Shown in pieces: positions 27,101 to 42,100 of a stretch of 64,000 nt of DNA. The notes under the pieces are model-generated. The model had not been told where the DNA came from. It made no database searches and saw nothing but the letters and a program-made list of their open reading frames with translations. Each line of letters opens with the position of its first letter. Within the stretch, counting starts at the first letter, position 1. The position numbers and the translations under genes were made by a program. Source of the DNA: Phorcus lineatus (Eukaryota > Mollusca > Gastropoda > Trochida > Trochidae); contig OV121084.1 in NCBI GenBank assembly GCA_921293015.1, positions 18,852,960 to 18,916,959 of the forward strand, given 5' to 3'.

Positions 27101-30100
27101 TCTTATACACGAAAATCAACAATGGTGTTTGGTAAGCATGTTGTTTCATTTTGATTACTTTTTACAATTTAACAATCTATTTATTTCTGTCGTCTAACCG
27201 TATTCTCCTCATCGTAAGTACGAGAGAAAGATCCGGTGAAATGAAACTGGCCACTGTCAAGACATGACCATTATTGTGTTGATTATTTGGTGCTATCCTT
27301 GTATCATATTGAGAGTAATTCACCGTAATAAAGTATTATACACCTATATCGTTATTATTCTTTCACCACAGCCGTACGGGGACTTAAATAAGAATTGTTA
27401 CCCAAGACGTGGATTGAAATTGAAATTGTAATGTTATTGTGAAAATATGTGACCCTTACAAAATAATAACTAATCCTATTCTAAAAGTATATATTGTAAT
27501 TCTGTTCCTATTCCAGTGGCCAGGTTACTTCTAACGGTACCCATAATATGCATGAACACGTCTTTACCACTACTGAGGTTGATGGGAAATGCATGACAGA
27601 GGTTTATTTACAAACTTCGAACGCATCAAGAATTGGTAATATATGTCTGAAATCGAGGTAAGATAAACTACAAAACGATATTAGCGATCATGATTTGTTG
27701 AAAATGGACATAAATATCCTCATCATCACATTTCCTTAAGAACAAATTTGATTCTTTTGCAGCTCAAGTGAAACCACCCAAAGATGTTTTGATGTCAGTG
27801 GACATAAATCCGGTAAGATGAGACACTCATCATAAGTCATCAACAATAGAAACCACTGTTATATAATTTTTTAAGTTATTACACATTGAATCATGACCTT
27901 GCGTGCTGACCAATTAGCATGATGTCATTATCTTAAAGTTTGACGTCGCACTGGTCATGTCGGTGATTCATTACAGTCTAATCAGCAGCTTATGAATAAG
28001 ATACTAACCCATTTTTATGAAACTCGTGATTGATGAAACTCATGAAATACCAAACCACTCATTCGTTCATGCTATTACACAGGACGTCATTTAATATTCA
28101 TTAAGTAATACATGTGCAAGTATCAATCAATCTGTTATTGCCCATACATATATGACACAATGCCAATTTACAACATCTCCTGATGACGAACAAACACAAA
28201 ACATGTAGTTCAACTGTTTGCTTCAGAGCCTTGCAGAAACATGACCTGCAATTACGGAGCTTGTATCGTAGAAAAGAATCAAACAGCTTCTTGTGTTTGC
28301 GATGACATCCACGATGGACAAAACTGTGAAACAGGTTAGTTTATTCATTATTGCTTTTCAAGTGCCCTCTACTGAAACCATTGTTGCAGACTCATTCATT
28401 GGCATTTTGTACTTAAGTCACTGTAATTTATTCCACATATTTGAAAAATGGTCTTTGCCAAATCTAGATGCTCCCTGCAAATCTTCACCTTGTGAAAATG
28501 GTGGACTATGTGAAACCAAAGGGAAGACCTTCGTTTGTCACTGTCCCTTTGGATTCACAGGATTGTCTTGTCATACTTGTAAGTATGTAATCAATAGCGA
28601 AGAGGAAGGTCTTTAAAAACGTAACTTTTTAATCTGAAACCATTTTAAAACCACAAAACCAAATGTCAGTTTTATATAGAGTGCATTTCTGCTTATTCAT
28701 TCAATTTTTTTTATTTTTTCAGCATCTTCGACAATGTCATCAAAGGTAAGATTTCCCCGACAGACTTTGAAATAGGTAAAATTATACGAAGGTAATGTTT
28801 AAAGTTTTAAGACTTTTTAAAAAACCTGTGTAATACATGTTTATACAAAAGTCTATTGATCTTGAATCTAAACTTTGAAGTGTATCTTTTCAGGCAACAT
28901 TTAGTCAACCCGGACTACTCAATGGTGCAACAGTACGTTGTGTGAAGAACAATCCTTGCAAAATACCAATAGCAATTTACAAAAGTTCGGGGTTTGTACA
29001 TTTACTTCTATATTTACTCACTTTAAGCCAGTACATCAATATTGTTAAGAATCTAGATGAGTCACAATTTAAAAACGAAAATGAACACAATAAAATGTTT
29101 GGGTTTGTTTATCTTTAATGAATATAGTGTTTTAATATGTTTATCTCTTACCTTAGGTATGCATACATGTACAGTTTATACGTCTAAAACATAATTTTTA
29201 TATTGTGATTGTTTTATCAATTTTCTTTCGTAATCGTTTAATTCCTGTTCTTGTCTCAAGTTATTGAAAAGTAAAATTGATTCATTTCTTTTTTGATAAA
29301 ATTCATTCCTTAACAACTAAGATACAGGAATGCTTTCCAAAAAGTACGTGTTTATTCAATAAAAAAGCTGTCATATTTGACAAAAATTTATGAAATAATA
29401 ACAAGTTGCATCTACGTGATGACGTCTCCAGGGCAAAACCAACTCTGCAAGTAGGACCTCATAGTGATGGAATGACAGCTGAGGTCAAAATGGAACAATA
29501 TCCTACTTTACTAGGCAACGGAAATATTTACATTGGAACGCTAGACGTCACACCTACCGAAGGCGGGGGAAATAAAGTCTGTGTTAAAGTTGATATAGCG
29601 TTTGGAAGGTACATAAGAAAAAGAGCTATAGCGATAGGATATACAATTCAATGTTATCAAAAATAAGTTTTAAATTAAATATCTGATTTTGGCTCAATAA
29701 TGCTGATAAACATTGGCAATATTATAATTAATCATGTGTTACACATTTGGTCAATGGCACAAATGCGACCGGTCATGCGCTATATTACGTGGCAGAAAAT
29801 GAATGCGTTATAATAATTTTGCCAGTTGAAAAATTAATGGGTTTTTTTACAAGTAAATATCATGAAATATTTCAATATTCACTTTTTCAAGTGTACCCCA
29901 TGCAATTATGGGGGCTTAAACAACTTGATGAGGTTCTCGGGAACATTTTCCCTTTTCATAAAAAGTAAACATCGGAATGTATGGGGAAACATTGTTTAGT
30001 TGAAAGTGACTATTTTGAAATTTTCACCGTGTGTCCAAATGGAAACGAATTTCATGCTACATGTATGTTGGTATGTTTTCAGATCTCAGGGTGATACCGT

Positions 30101-33100
30101 TTGTTATCATATGGACGTCACTGATAATAGTAAGACCCTCCTTAACATGTCAATCTTTGTATTGAAATTACCCTTCGGATTCCATCATGATTTTTTGTTT
30201 TGTCTCGTAAAGACTTCCATATTGTTATAATATTTCAGAACTTATCCAATGTGATCATGTACATTTACTTGTATACAATATACATTGTACTACGCTCTGA
30301 TTTCAAAACGTTAAACAATTTATTTCAGGTCCCAAAGACAACGTGAGTAGATATTGTCACCTTGTTTTAATATGTAAATGGCATTTGTATGACTTAACAA
30401 TAATTGGATATTGATTTTTCTTATCATATATCTCAAAATACCTTTGGTTGAATTCGGGAATTCGATTAGAACCCAACTGCCATCACATTCGAGCAAATAT
30501 GCAAATAGAGACACAAAAAGAATATATATTAATGATTCCAGAATCATTAAAAAACGATGTACATGTGTAATTTGGGACCAAATGCGTTTTAAATAACCCA
30601 ATCTATTTATAAATTCAATTTGGCATTACATTTGTTTTCTTGTTACTTTGTAGACCTAAATAATTCTTATTGTTATCCAAACAATATACATGAGTGTTTG
30701 AAATGCGAAAATAATTATGTTTCTCGTACGACTGCCCTACAGTTATGTTTAATGAAATATTTTGTTCCTTTACACACTGAGAACTGAAATGATGCCTCAG
30801 CTATCGGTTACATTAATGTGATACTAGACACAAAAATTACAATAAAATACTAAAATATTTTTCAATGTGTATCTAGTTTAAATGTATATAAAACATCCGA
30901 TATAGCAGTAGTTGTAAAACTTTATTCAGAAATATAATTTTACATACATGTACATTTTATAACCTGTTAATGTAATTTGTTGTATTCAACTATGTATCAG
31001 ATGCCCTTCATGGATCCCACTCTCCCTAGTAATAGCTCTCTGCAGTGTTATGATGGTGTCGACTGTCATATAATGGTGTATACGAAACCTAGCAGCACAA
31101 ATACCTGGTTGGTACCTATATTTAGAGTTTATTTGATGAAGTTTTTGTGTGATGTGGTGAGTATTGGAGGGTTGTTGGTTGTGTGTTGTCTTTTTGTTGG
31201 CTGTTTTCTTTTGTGGTGTTTTGTTTTACTTGCTGGGTTTTTATAATCTAGAAGAGGAAAGAGAACGATGACCTCGTAGATGGTCCCTAAAACAAACACT
31301 TTTTATCCCAATAGGCATCATCCACCGCATGCCTTTTAATTGCACCACACTTTACCACTGGCCTAGTTAGCATGTCATTGGGGCCAGCGCAAGTTGAGGC
31401 CATGCGTGGGAAGATGTCCAACGGTATGTGATACCTTAAAGGAATTTCATCACCATATCTTCCCATCCATCCGTCTCGTTTTTTAAGATGAAATCTAGTT
31501 ATTATCATCTCTATGGAGTGAGTGAGTGAGTTGGTGTTTCACGCCGCTTTCAAGATTATTTCACTTATATCGCGGCTGCTAGTATTATTGCAGGGATAAA
31601 GCCCGCAACACCATTGTGGCTATGCATTGCGGTGAAACCTGCGAGCATCGGCTGGAACTAGCGAACCATGGGTGGTACTGCGCTGAATTTCAGTGTAGCA
31701 TTGCATCTCTATGGAAGTAAAATTGTTAAACGTATAGGGCAGATGCAACGCGTAACGTGTATCTGGTTCTTTACATCTTTTTTATGTGTTTGTTCGAAAC
31801 AACTTCTTTCGCTCTGTTAACATGTTATGTTTCTGATGAAATTAGGCAGCATATGGTAACCATTGCTGATATTTGAAAGTAAAAATTCAAACAACTATGA
31901 ACAATGCATATATTCAGAAGCTAAGGTTATCTCATTCTATCACAACAGAGGTTGTTCTGTCATAAATTCCTATACAACCTCTGTCTTTTTCTCGGGCTTC
32001 CGGCAGTTTTCCCTAACGGTTGAATATTGCAACTTAAACTACCTGGCAATATTTCAGCCAATGAAAACACCAAATGCAATGTTGTCACACAAGCCTATGC
32101 AATGATGCAGTCGCAAAATTAGGCGTATGTGTTCTGTAAAGACTGAAAGTGCAAGTTCTATATTCGAATAAAGTGTAACTTTTGGAAAGCTTAGGCGAAT
32201 ATATAACTAAGGCGATTTGGATGATAACTTTTGAAACAGCGTCGCTGATAGTTCAAGTAGCTTTGATTGCATCCAGTCAGTGTTCTACATTCCTAGATAA
32301 GGAAACTATCGTATTGTACAGGAATTTTTGACTGAGCTACCTCTGTTTGGAGAGAATGGGGTTATCTGGACTTAGTATTTACTGTCCAGATTTAAGACGT
32401 CTCATTCAATGTTTGCTGCAAACTTTGGATGTCAGGCTCCGCTATGTTGAGCAAGCAACGTTAAATAACTCATTCATCATCGATGTTAGACTACAGTCGG
32501 CTATAGTCCCAACCAAGTGGCCAAAGTGTGAAATCTATTGACCCATAAGTATTAATTTGTATTTTAGATAAACCCTTAATAACTCATATTCTATTTGACA
32601 ACTCTTCTAAGTAGATCATTGTTAAAGAATATATCTTTCAGAAGATTATTCAATATGGTCCTCAATTTGTTTGCACTTAGTGTTAAGGTTTTAAGATTCT
32701 ACCCTGGAAACAGCCAAAATAAAATTATGAAGAATCGAAAAAACCCAAAAGGCTGTTGCTTTTATGCGTCTTTATTCTGTCTTTGTCAGCCCCGCAATAA
32801 CGAAGTCTGGATCATCAGGGGCGGAGGTGAATGTATTTCCTTCCACGCTTGACGAAAAACGTATTCCACCTGTCTGTACTACTGACCTGTCGTTCACTCC
32901 TGGATCTCAAAGCACTGACCAAGCCTGCATTCAGGTGGAAAATGGGTAAGCTATATACGTTTATACTTGTATGAAATGTGCTAAATACGAATATGTAATT
33001 GTAATTTGGTTTTCTTTTTAAAAAATTTTGGATTTTTTCAGTTACATGTAATCTTAAATAAAATTTCATCATGAAAGTACTGATTTATGATTTCATATTT

Positions 33101-36100
33101 GATAGAAATGTTAAACAAACTTTTTGGTACGAAGTTTACATATAGATAATGTTTCTAGTTCTGTATCAAATAAATAGATGATAATTGATATTTCACGTCG
33201 AAATCATGGATATCTCATTGAGTGTAAAAATATAAATATCACCAGTAGCACATTTATGTTTGCAGATATACATATTTGGTGATATATACATGATGAGAAT
33301 CGGCAATTATTCTACTTATCATATTTCCTAAATTCTCATTCAACGACACTAATTTCATAATAGGAGTAGTAGCAAATCGCGAACATCTCGCGACGTCATT
33401 CGATTTTTTTCATGACGTCAAGGATGCTTGCATGACCTTCGTGCTATTTAACAGAGTACAATCGCATGCCATTTCACTAAGCGAAATTTTGGATTTTCTT
33501 TTAACCGATGAATGTCGTATTTCTCTATGTAGAATATAATAGTGATGATTTATTGCAATTGTTTGTTCAAATGCAGTAAACAGATGACAACAAGATGCTT
33601 CAAGGTGAAATATAACAGTAATCAAGGTGGGTAATACAATATTACATTTCTCATCAAATGTGCTCGTTTAAAACAGTGATTGTTTTATTGATAGCTTCTT
33701 CCCAGCAGGCAATATGACGTTGTATAAACGTTGAAACGACGTCGTTTACCAACGTTGAAATAACGTTGAAATTTGATTGGATTTGAAATTTGCGGCGACG
33801 TCGAAATCCGACGTTATTTCGACGTCGGTTCAACGTTGAAGCCAAGACGTTGTATTGACGTTGAAAAGACATCATTTCGACGTCAAAGCTTGTTGATCAG
33901 TCAGGTTGTGTAAGGTTTGTTTCGTTATTATATTTGAAGCAATGCATCATCTGTGAGGCTATGCTTTCAACTTCAGCAGTATCAAATGCCTCGCATCAAG
34001 ACTTCGATGGCTGCTCGTGTGTACTTATCCTAGTTATGAAAATTAAAAATGGAGTGAGGGTACCAATGTTTATATGACACTGCAACGATTTAGACTAAAG
34101 TGTCACCAAAAAAATGTTTGTTACAAAGGCACAATTACCGTTTTGTAAGAACTACTAAATTTATGCAAATCGAAAATTTATGTTTTCAGTTGTGAACATA
34201 ATTGAAAAAAAAAAACTGTTGAAAAATACCATTTACCTTGTTTATTCTAATCAGACATAAGGACAGAGTTACTTCCCTTTATTGTGAAATTGAAAGAAAA
34301 TAACCTTTATTCATCTAAATCCAATATCAATAACACTTTTAAATGTCGAGGATAGCTGTTCGTTTTTGCATTTTATATTTCATTCTTTAAAACAATCCCT
34401 AACTCATTTGATGTTATTAATAATAATGAAATGTTATAAAAGTAATGACATGTCAGTTTTAAGTTGTTCTGATGACGTTGAAACAACGTCAAACCACCAA
34501 CAAAATTTCAACGTCAGTTAAAAAACGTTGTTCCGACGTCGAAAATTGGTTGATCGACGTCCTGACCTAAAATCAACCAAATTTCGACGTCGAAATGACG
34601 TCAGATGCCTGCTGGGTTATTAATGTTAAATACATCCTTTCCTTACTACAGATCCTTGCCTAAAGAAAAACTGCAATAACGGATCCTGCCTGCCCGATGA
34701 TAGTGTGGCTAGTTGTATCTGTGATAGAGGCTTCAGTGTCGTGGACGATTGCTATGGTATGGATTAATAGTTAATGAACAAAATATGAATATTCTGTATT
34801 TAAAGATTGCTAAAAACATGTAAGTAGTTAATTTCTGTAAAAATAGATCGACATATAGATTTGTTTAAGTCTTTTGTGTTTATTAGCGTTAACAACAACA
34901 TCTACCACAACAACTACAACTACAACTCCAACAACTACTACCACTCCAACAACAACTACTACAAATACTCCAACAACAACGATATCAACTACCACCTCCA
35001 CTGCCAGTACTCCAACACCTTCTACTTCTGCTACTCCAACTACAGCCACAACTTCAATATCTTCTACTCAAAAAACAGCCTCACCATCGACGACATTTTC
35101 CTCTACAACATCTTCATCAACTTCTACTTCTGCAACTTCTACTATTAAAACAACAACCACAACAACTGAAATACGTACGCAATCGACAACCACTCCAACG
35201 ATCGCCTCAACTCAGTCAGCAAGCAAACTGCCCTGCATTGTAGATATTACTGGGGCCTTCTGTGATATATGTATGTATGAATTCTTACCATTTTCTTTTG
35301 CTCTATATGAATTAACGCGCTTTGTATCCGGTATCACTTCATATGAGACATTTTGAAAGCTAAATCGTGGAAGGTACAAAAACAATATTGCATGTATTGT
35401 CAACAACATTGAAACAATTGATATGGATTCCATTTCATTATTGCCAATATAGATTTACGGGTTTATACGTTCAATATTTTGATTTTGCCATCTCAAACAT
35501 GTCTTCCTCTGTAATAGCGCAAATCAAATTTAACTTCACTTTTCAGACAATGTTGGCCCATTACATCAGCTACCAACGACTGTAGGTACGCTTGCGATTC
35601 AAACAAAACAACTTCAAGTCTGTCACAATCATTTGAAAAATTTGAAACACTAACAGTGTAATAACTTTGTTTGAAATGAAAATGCTTGCTTTTGGTTTGT
35701 AAGTTTATATTTAAAACCGCTTGTCTTATGAAAAAGATTGAATGATATATTATAAACTTTCTCTGTTACTACCTTTTCTGTATTTACATCGCATAATGCA
35801 TTCTCTCCCAACCTTTGTATTAAGAAAGAGGTTGTATGGGAATTTATGACGGAGCTAACTCTTTGGGGAGAGAATGTGAAACATTGGGTTACACACGAAA
35901 ATGCCTTTGTCAAGACACTGTCGTTACACTGTTACTGTATTTATGAATGGATAATGAGTTTTAAGTTTAAACATATTTTATTCACATGAAAAGGATTAGG
36001 AACAAGTTCTCCAACTTAGGATACCCTCACCTTGAGATATACAATGGTAATTTACATATTTTAAAGACAGATGGCAGAAAGTTAACAAGAGTAGAGCATG

Positions 36101-39100
36101 GAAAAAGAACAGAAGATATTGAGAAGAATATTGGTTTACATGTGTTCAAATCACTTTGACGCACTAATGAATGATTGTATTAACTTATATACAGTTTTGC
36201 TTTGACATAGTGATAGGTCTGCACTTCCTTCTAGGAAAATGTTATGATTAACTGCAATTCCTACTAATGTACAAATGCGCTCAATAGGTGACAAGAATTT
36301 TAATCTCTGTTGTTTATACAACGGACATTCAAAGAAATAATGATATGAGTTCTCAACAATATTACCACATACACAACCAGGATCAGTTTTAATCCCAAAT
36401 CTATACAAATCAAAGTTCAAACTACTAACTGAATACCGCAACTTGGTATGAATTCTATTAGGATTTATTTTACCGTACTAGTAGTACATATGTGCATGTG
36501 CCCCCAAGTTGGATATTGATGATTTAAACGCAGAAATATTTTGCGAGTTACGAACGTTGGTAAGTAAGTTATTCCAAGAACTTATTGTGGATGGGAAAAA
36601 AGATTCTTTTGAATGTTTAAGTTTAGAGAAAGGAATTGATATATTGTGCGAGCTGCGTAAATTATAATTTGATTTAGAACCCACGTTCATGGGAAGTAAT
36701 TCGTTCAAGTTTCATTTTGAGAGAGATCTATTCGATGTATATTTCGGTAAACAAGTCACTATTCTCGCTGCTTGATTAACCATTTTTACCCCATATATTT
36801 AGTTTACATAAACTGGAATTCAAGTTAATTTCAATGAGTCTATTGTCAGTTGAGGAATATCCAAGAGACGAATCATCAGCAAATAGACGCGTTAAGCAGT
36901 CTAATTCATCATAATGTCATTAATGAATACAGTGAATAGGAAAGGGCCCAGCACTGGCCTCTGTGGGACACCAGCACTTAGAGTTCTCAGCTTTGAAAAA
37001 GATCCATTGACAAATACACTCTGACTGCGATTTGTTATATAACTACTTAACCAACCCAATAACTGTCCGCTTATTCCATAATTTTCAAGTTATGATAATG
37101 AGTATACAATGAGGTTTAGCTAAATTAAATGGGGAAAAGAGGACCAAATCACAGAGAATTTATCAAAGTGACAACATGACTACTCAAGAGTTACTTAACA
37201 TGAAAAAGTATATATCATTTAACAAATCTTTAAAAACCTTTCCTTTATCCAGAATTGCTTCAATCCCTTGGCGTAGATGAGACAAGGGTGAGTATTAATA
37301 CAATTGTATACGAGACACATATCGAGAGTTTTATAAATGAACTTCTAACTATTACTTGCTATATATCATCTCTACTCATTATCCGTCCGCGGGAGATGCT
37401 GCATTTTTTAAATATTTGATATACAATATAAAACAGTATTCCACTTGTGTTATTGTATGATATCATAACGGTTTAAATGGTTGATTCAGAATGCCAGTGG
37501 TGACATAAACATGATATGCGTCTATTTCAACTTATTGTTGGTGAAAATGTTGTTTAGCATAAAGTTGTTCGATGCCAATTTTGAACAATGATGTTATACA
37601 GGGGATCATATTGTGTGTATTATATCAACACTTAACGGTGTGTATAGGTAATATTTCTTATGTGGTCAAGATTTCAGGGACGCCGAGTAATTCATTCCAC
37701 ATTTTATAAGCATACCTGTTTTACCTTTATTTCTTTTACTTTGTTACTCATTTAGTATAGAAATAATTAGTTAGATAAAACCGAAGTTCTTATGATCATT
37801 TTCGTTATCATAACCTGCTGTTCCAGCCACATATCATCGAACCGACCATTTCTAACGGGTCCTTCCTAGAATGTGAACATGGGCAGACATGTACCCTTCC
37901 TGTAACAGCATTTTCAGGATCAGAAAGGTGATCATATGTACAATATTTAATATCTGCAATTCCTATGTTTTATCAAAGTGAATATGATATATTCTGATAT
38001 ACTTGTCAATGATATGAGATGTTTTGCATACGTTATAAAGGTGAGGCAAACCATCAATATTGCTGCCTGGTCCACAAATCAATATCATTAACAGCCTGGG
38101 GGGATGTTTGAATATGATTCTCTCTCTTTGCATTGTAACGTCATCAGCAACCTAGAGTGGAACTTGTGCGTTTTCGTCGCAAAACAAAATGTTGTAGATG
38201 CGTGTAACTGTAAATATTCTTCCAAAACATGAAAATAATCAAATGTGGTACTGAATGTTAAGTATTATGAATGACGCTGTAAGAAACACTTTTTCTTACA
38301 AACTTGGCTCTTTGAAAGCACATTTGTAAATTAGCAAAACTTAGTATCATGTAACCATATTAATGACATGACATTATTAATGAAATTTTTTAGCTTTAGA
38401 ACAGTTGATGATAGAATGTTACAACATGTAGCTATTTACATCATACTTCATCATACTTCATGTCAGCCTTCGACACATATCAGCCCTCGGGTATGATATG
38501 AAATGTGATGTTTCATATCTTTGTCTGCAGAACCTGTCATGAACATATCCTATTCCTCCGACTTTATTACTATAAAACGTTTTTCCCATAAGTTGTTATA
38601 GTTCATGTTCAATAAACTACAAGTTCAATTGGAACAAGTTCTAAGTCTATAAAAGATTGCATCTTACTTTCAAGAATGGTGTTGACAATGTGTTTTAATC
38701 TCCGCATTGTTGCAGGCTTTATCGCCTCGCCCTTCCCAGGATCAGTCATAAAGTAACAAGTAGTAATGAATTCTGAAAACATTGGTTACAATTATCTGTA
38801 TCCCTACAGTCGACTTAAAATGTTGATTGTAACGGCACCCTGGATTGTTTTCTCTTGATTTATTGATACGTATAGTCATACCATGAATATTCTAATGTTC
38901 CAAAAATTACCCGTGATTAAATTTATTTTGATTATATTTGTTTACTACTCCAGAGATAAATATTAACATATACACAAATCCACATTTGGCTCCTTCACTT
39001 CATTTTGCTAACAAAACAAGACTATCTACCTAGTAATAAATGTAAAGTTGACCAATATCGAAAAAACATTTCTTCTGTTGCAGTTGACTAAAAACCTAAC

Positions 39101-42100
39101 CTTGATCAATCGTAGTAACGTACAATTTCCGTTTTAAGGTATTTCAAATTTGGTTTAAAACCATAAATGCTGCATCCGTATTTACACTGTTTGACTAATA
39201 AAATGATTGCATTTATAGGATTATTGTTTTTACCCTTTTAAGAACTTTTTTATTATCTTTTCAGTCCTCTACAACAAGTGTTAATAGATGGAAAACCAGA
39301 CCCTCATTTAAGCCTTCTTTCTGGCGCGCCTAAGGGAGAAAAACTCAAGATGAATATAGTCCTTCCTAATCCTAAAGGAAAGGAAAAACATTGCATTTCC
39401 TTGAAATCTCATGATGGGTATACTCTTGATATTTTCTTTCTAATAATAGATAATATCTATTCTTAAAGATAGTTAAACAACTTTTCATCTAATGTTAAAT
39501 TCTCGAACTACGAAGGATGGTAATTTACTCCATAAGGAAACACAGCACATTTATATCTCTTATACTAAAAGCTTTCACTGCCGTCTCTGTACATATCCGA
39601 TAACTCTGTCTGTCACTTGATGTCCATTTTTGTAAGATAATGCTGTAAAATCTGCAAAGGGCTTTTGGATAACTTGTACACAGTCAATTTCTAGTATAAA
39701 TAAACTATGATTCAATCAATCAAAATCTTATGATCGATTTCAATGTTTATAGAAAAATCAGCAGTCCTTGGTGTTTCGTGACCAATAAAGTAGCATGTAA
39801 GTAACAGGAATCCATCATCGTCACCATTGTATTGAGTAAACAAATTAAATTCAAGAGCAGTGACGAAATACTTGTAGAGATAACATGAGAATAACAACAA
39901 TCAGAATATCATCATAGTATGCATCTTCCTACGCAAAGCTTAACTATTGCCAGTCTCGAACTGTCCAAGTTAACCCTTGCTGCCGAGATAAGACTTTCCT
40001 GTGCTAGCTCTCTAGCTCACTGCAAAGGAATTAGATAGTCCAATCAGAAAGCTCCTAGCAAAAGCTACATCCGGGGACTCGAACAAACATGGCTGCGCCC
40101 ATGTCGCAGTCCGTCGACTGAAAGATTTGTAAAGAGAAAGTGCAGCCTCCAAAGTGATGAACAATATATTCAAGTTCATTTATGTTTATAGTCAATTTGC
40201 GTCATTATTTTTCTACAACCCTATAGCGGACAGCGGCCTGTCAAAGAATTTATTCTTAAATTGCTTGGGTAAACTAATCAAGCTCGATAAAATTGACCAT
40301 GATTTGAAGCACCGACTCGATGCACTACGCCCGGCAAGACTTTATTAATTGTTTTATCTTTTGTGCTTGCAAAAACTTTATTGAATACCCGTTGAACCGA
40401 AACATTGATTAAATTTTACATAAATTAACCGATAAAATTTGAACATCTCGCGATGTCATAACACTCGAAATGTAGTAGCCTGCGACCTCGTTGTATCGCG
40501 GTAGTAAACGTTACTCTCAACAAACTTTACTTCTTGCAGTCAAAAACCAGGTATGTTGACGTGTACCATTTAAATATCATGTCGTCAATAAAAAAAAAAT
40601 TTTAAAAGTAAAACAATTGCTATATTTACTTCCATTTTCACTGATTTCACAGGGTCATTTTCATTTTTGAAAATATTACTTTGGTACTTGGTATGTGCTT
40701 TGATATAAAAATTATTCTCTGTCCGTGAAATATTTCCCGTTTGGCTTGTACGTGTGTTTGTGAACAGTTGGATAATAAAAAATGAGACTTGTGCACATGA
40801 TAAAGATAGACAATTGTTATGTTCTTGATATAGTGTCAAAGCTTACCAACTAAAAAGGTGTGCCCGGTAAAACTAAGACAAGTTAAGTCCATTTTTGTAG
40901 TAATTGTACTAGAATATTTTTCGTAGTTTTGCAAATGCTTTTATCTAATCTTAATATCAACTAAAATTAAATTAAATTTATTGTAATGATAATATTACTT
41001 TGTTTCGCTCACAGATATTAATTTATCAATTAAATCATAATTGCCCTGAAAATAGGGCACCTCTATTAATATACATTGCATAGACAATATATACTATTCA
41101 TTGTATGTCTAAAAATATTTTCTTCCCTATAAATTTGATTTTCACATATTTTCCAGGATAATTTTTCAGCTATTTAAAAATAAACAATGTGTAAACTGTA
41201 CTTATTTGATGATAAAATACAATTATATATTGGTAACGACCACGATAAATGGGCCTACATACTTCCCTTTGAAAAATATAAAGGGCGCAGTCATATGTTA
41301 TTTTTTTTACCAAAACCGGTCCTAATAACAACAAAAACATCTTTTCCGTCCATCAATACATTTATAAACTGAATCTTCTTGTTTGAAAGGTTTGCAATGC
41401 CAACTTCTTTATAACCTGATCAAACAGGTCACTTTCAATGGGCGCGGCCATTTTGATTATATCGCAAATGACACGGCGTCGCCGATTGGCCATAGTAAGG
41501 GAGGTAACTGGAGATAACTAAAACTCGCCAGTGTGGGCGCTGGTATCAAGCCAGAAAAGTCTTATCTCGGCAGCAAGGGTTAACTTGGACAGTTCGAGAC
41601 TGGCAATAGTTAAGCTTTGCGTAGGAAGATGCATAGTATGAATAATAAACAATTTGAACCCCGAACAGTTTCACACTATCAAACTTTCAAAAGGTCCTAA
41701 AACTAAATGAGAATTAATTGCATGACAGTTATTTGAACTCTGTGAAGAAACTTGGATTGCTCAAAAGACTTGCCATTTCTGTTTCAGTTAAACCAGGCGT
41801 CAAGGTACGTCTATTGTTTCTTATCAGTTTGGAATCGTGGTTTTATGAATTGCTAAAAGTCCCAATAGAAAGACATACGCTATTGCTTAGATAGAAATAA
41901 TTCTTGTAAGAAAACGAGGTTTTGTTTACCTAGAAAAACATTTAAATCCTTTTATCATCCGTTTATTTACATCAACTTCATAAGAATGTACAAATGTGCA
42001 AGTAATATCCATGAAAGTAATTTTTATTACAGAGTGGTATCAGCTCCGAATCTTTACCCGGCGGTTCCGTCATACCGTGTGTTGCTGGTGAAACGTGTAC

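Noticed and set aside
33701-34616. CRISPR-like array from the repeated ACGTTG/ACGTCG motifs
   Set aside because: Motifs are irregularly spaced, palindromic and confined to the ends of a TIR element in a eukaryotic intron.
34828-35049. Val-rich frame on the - strand
   Set aside because: It is the complement of the Thr-rich exon.
40538-40550. 11-nt candidate for exon C6
   Set aside because: It lies inside the MULE-like element and lacks the conserved cysteine; 39753-39796 fits the C pattern and phase.
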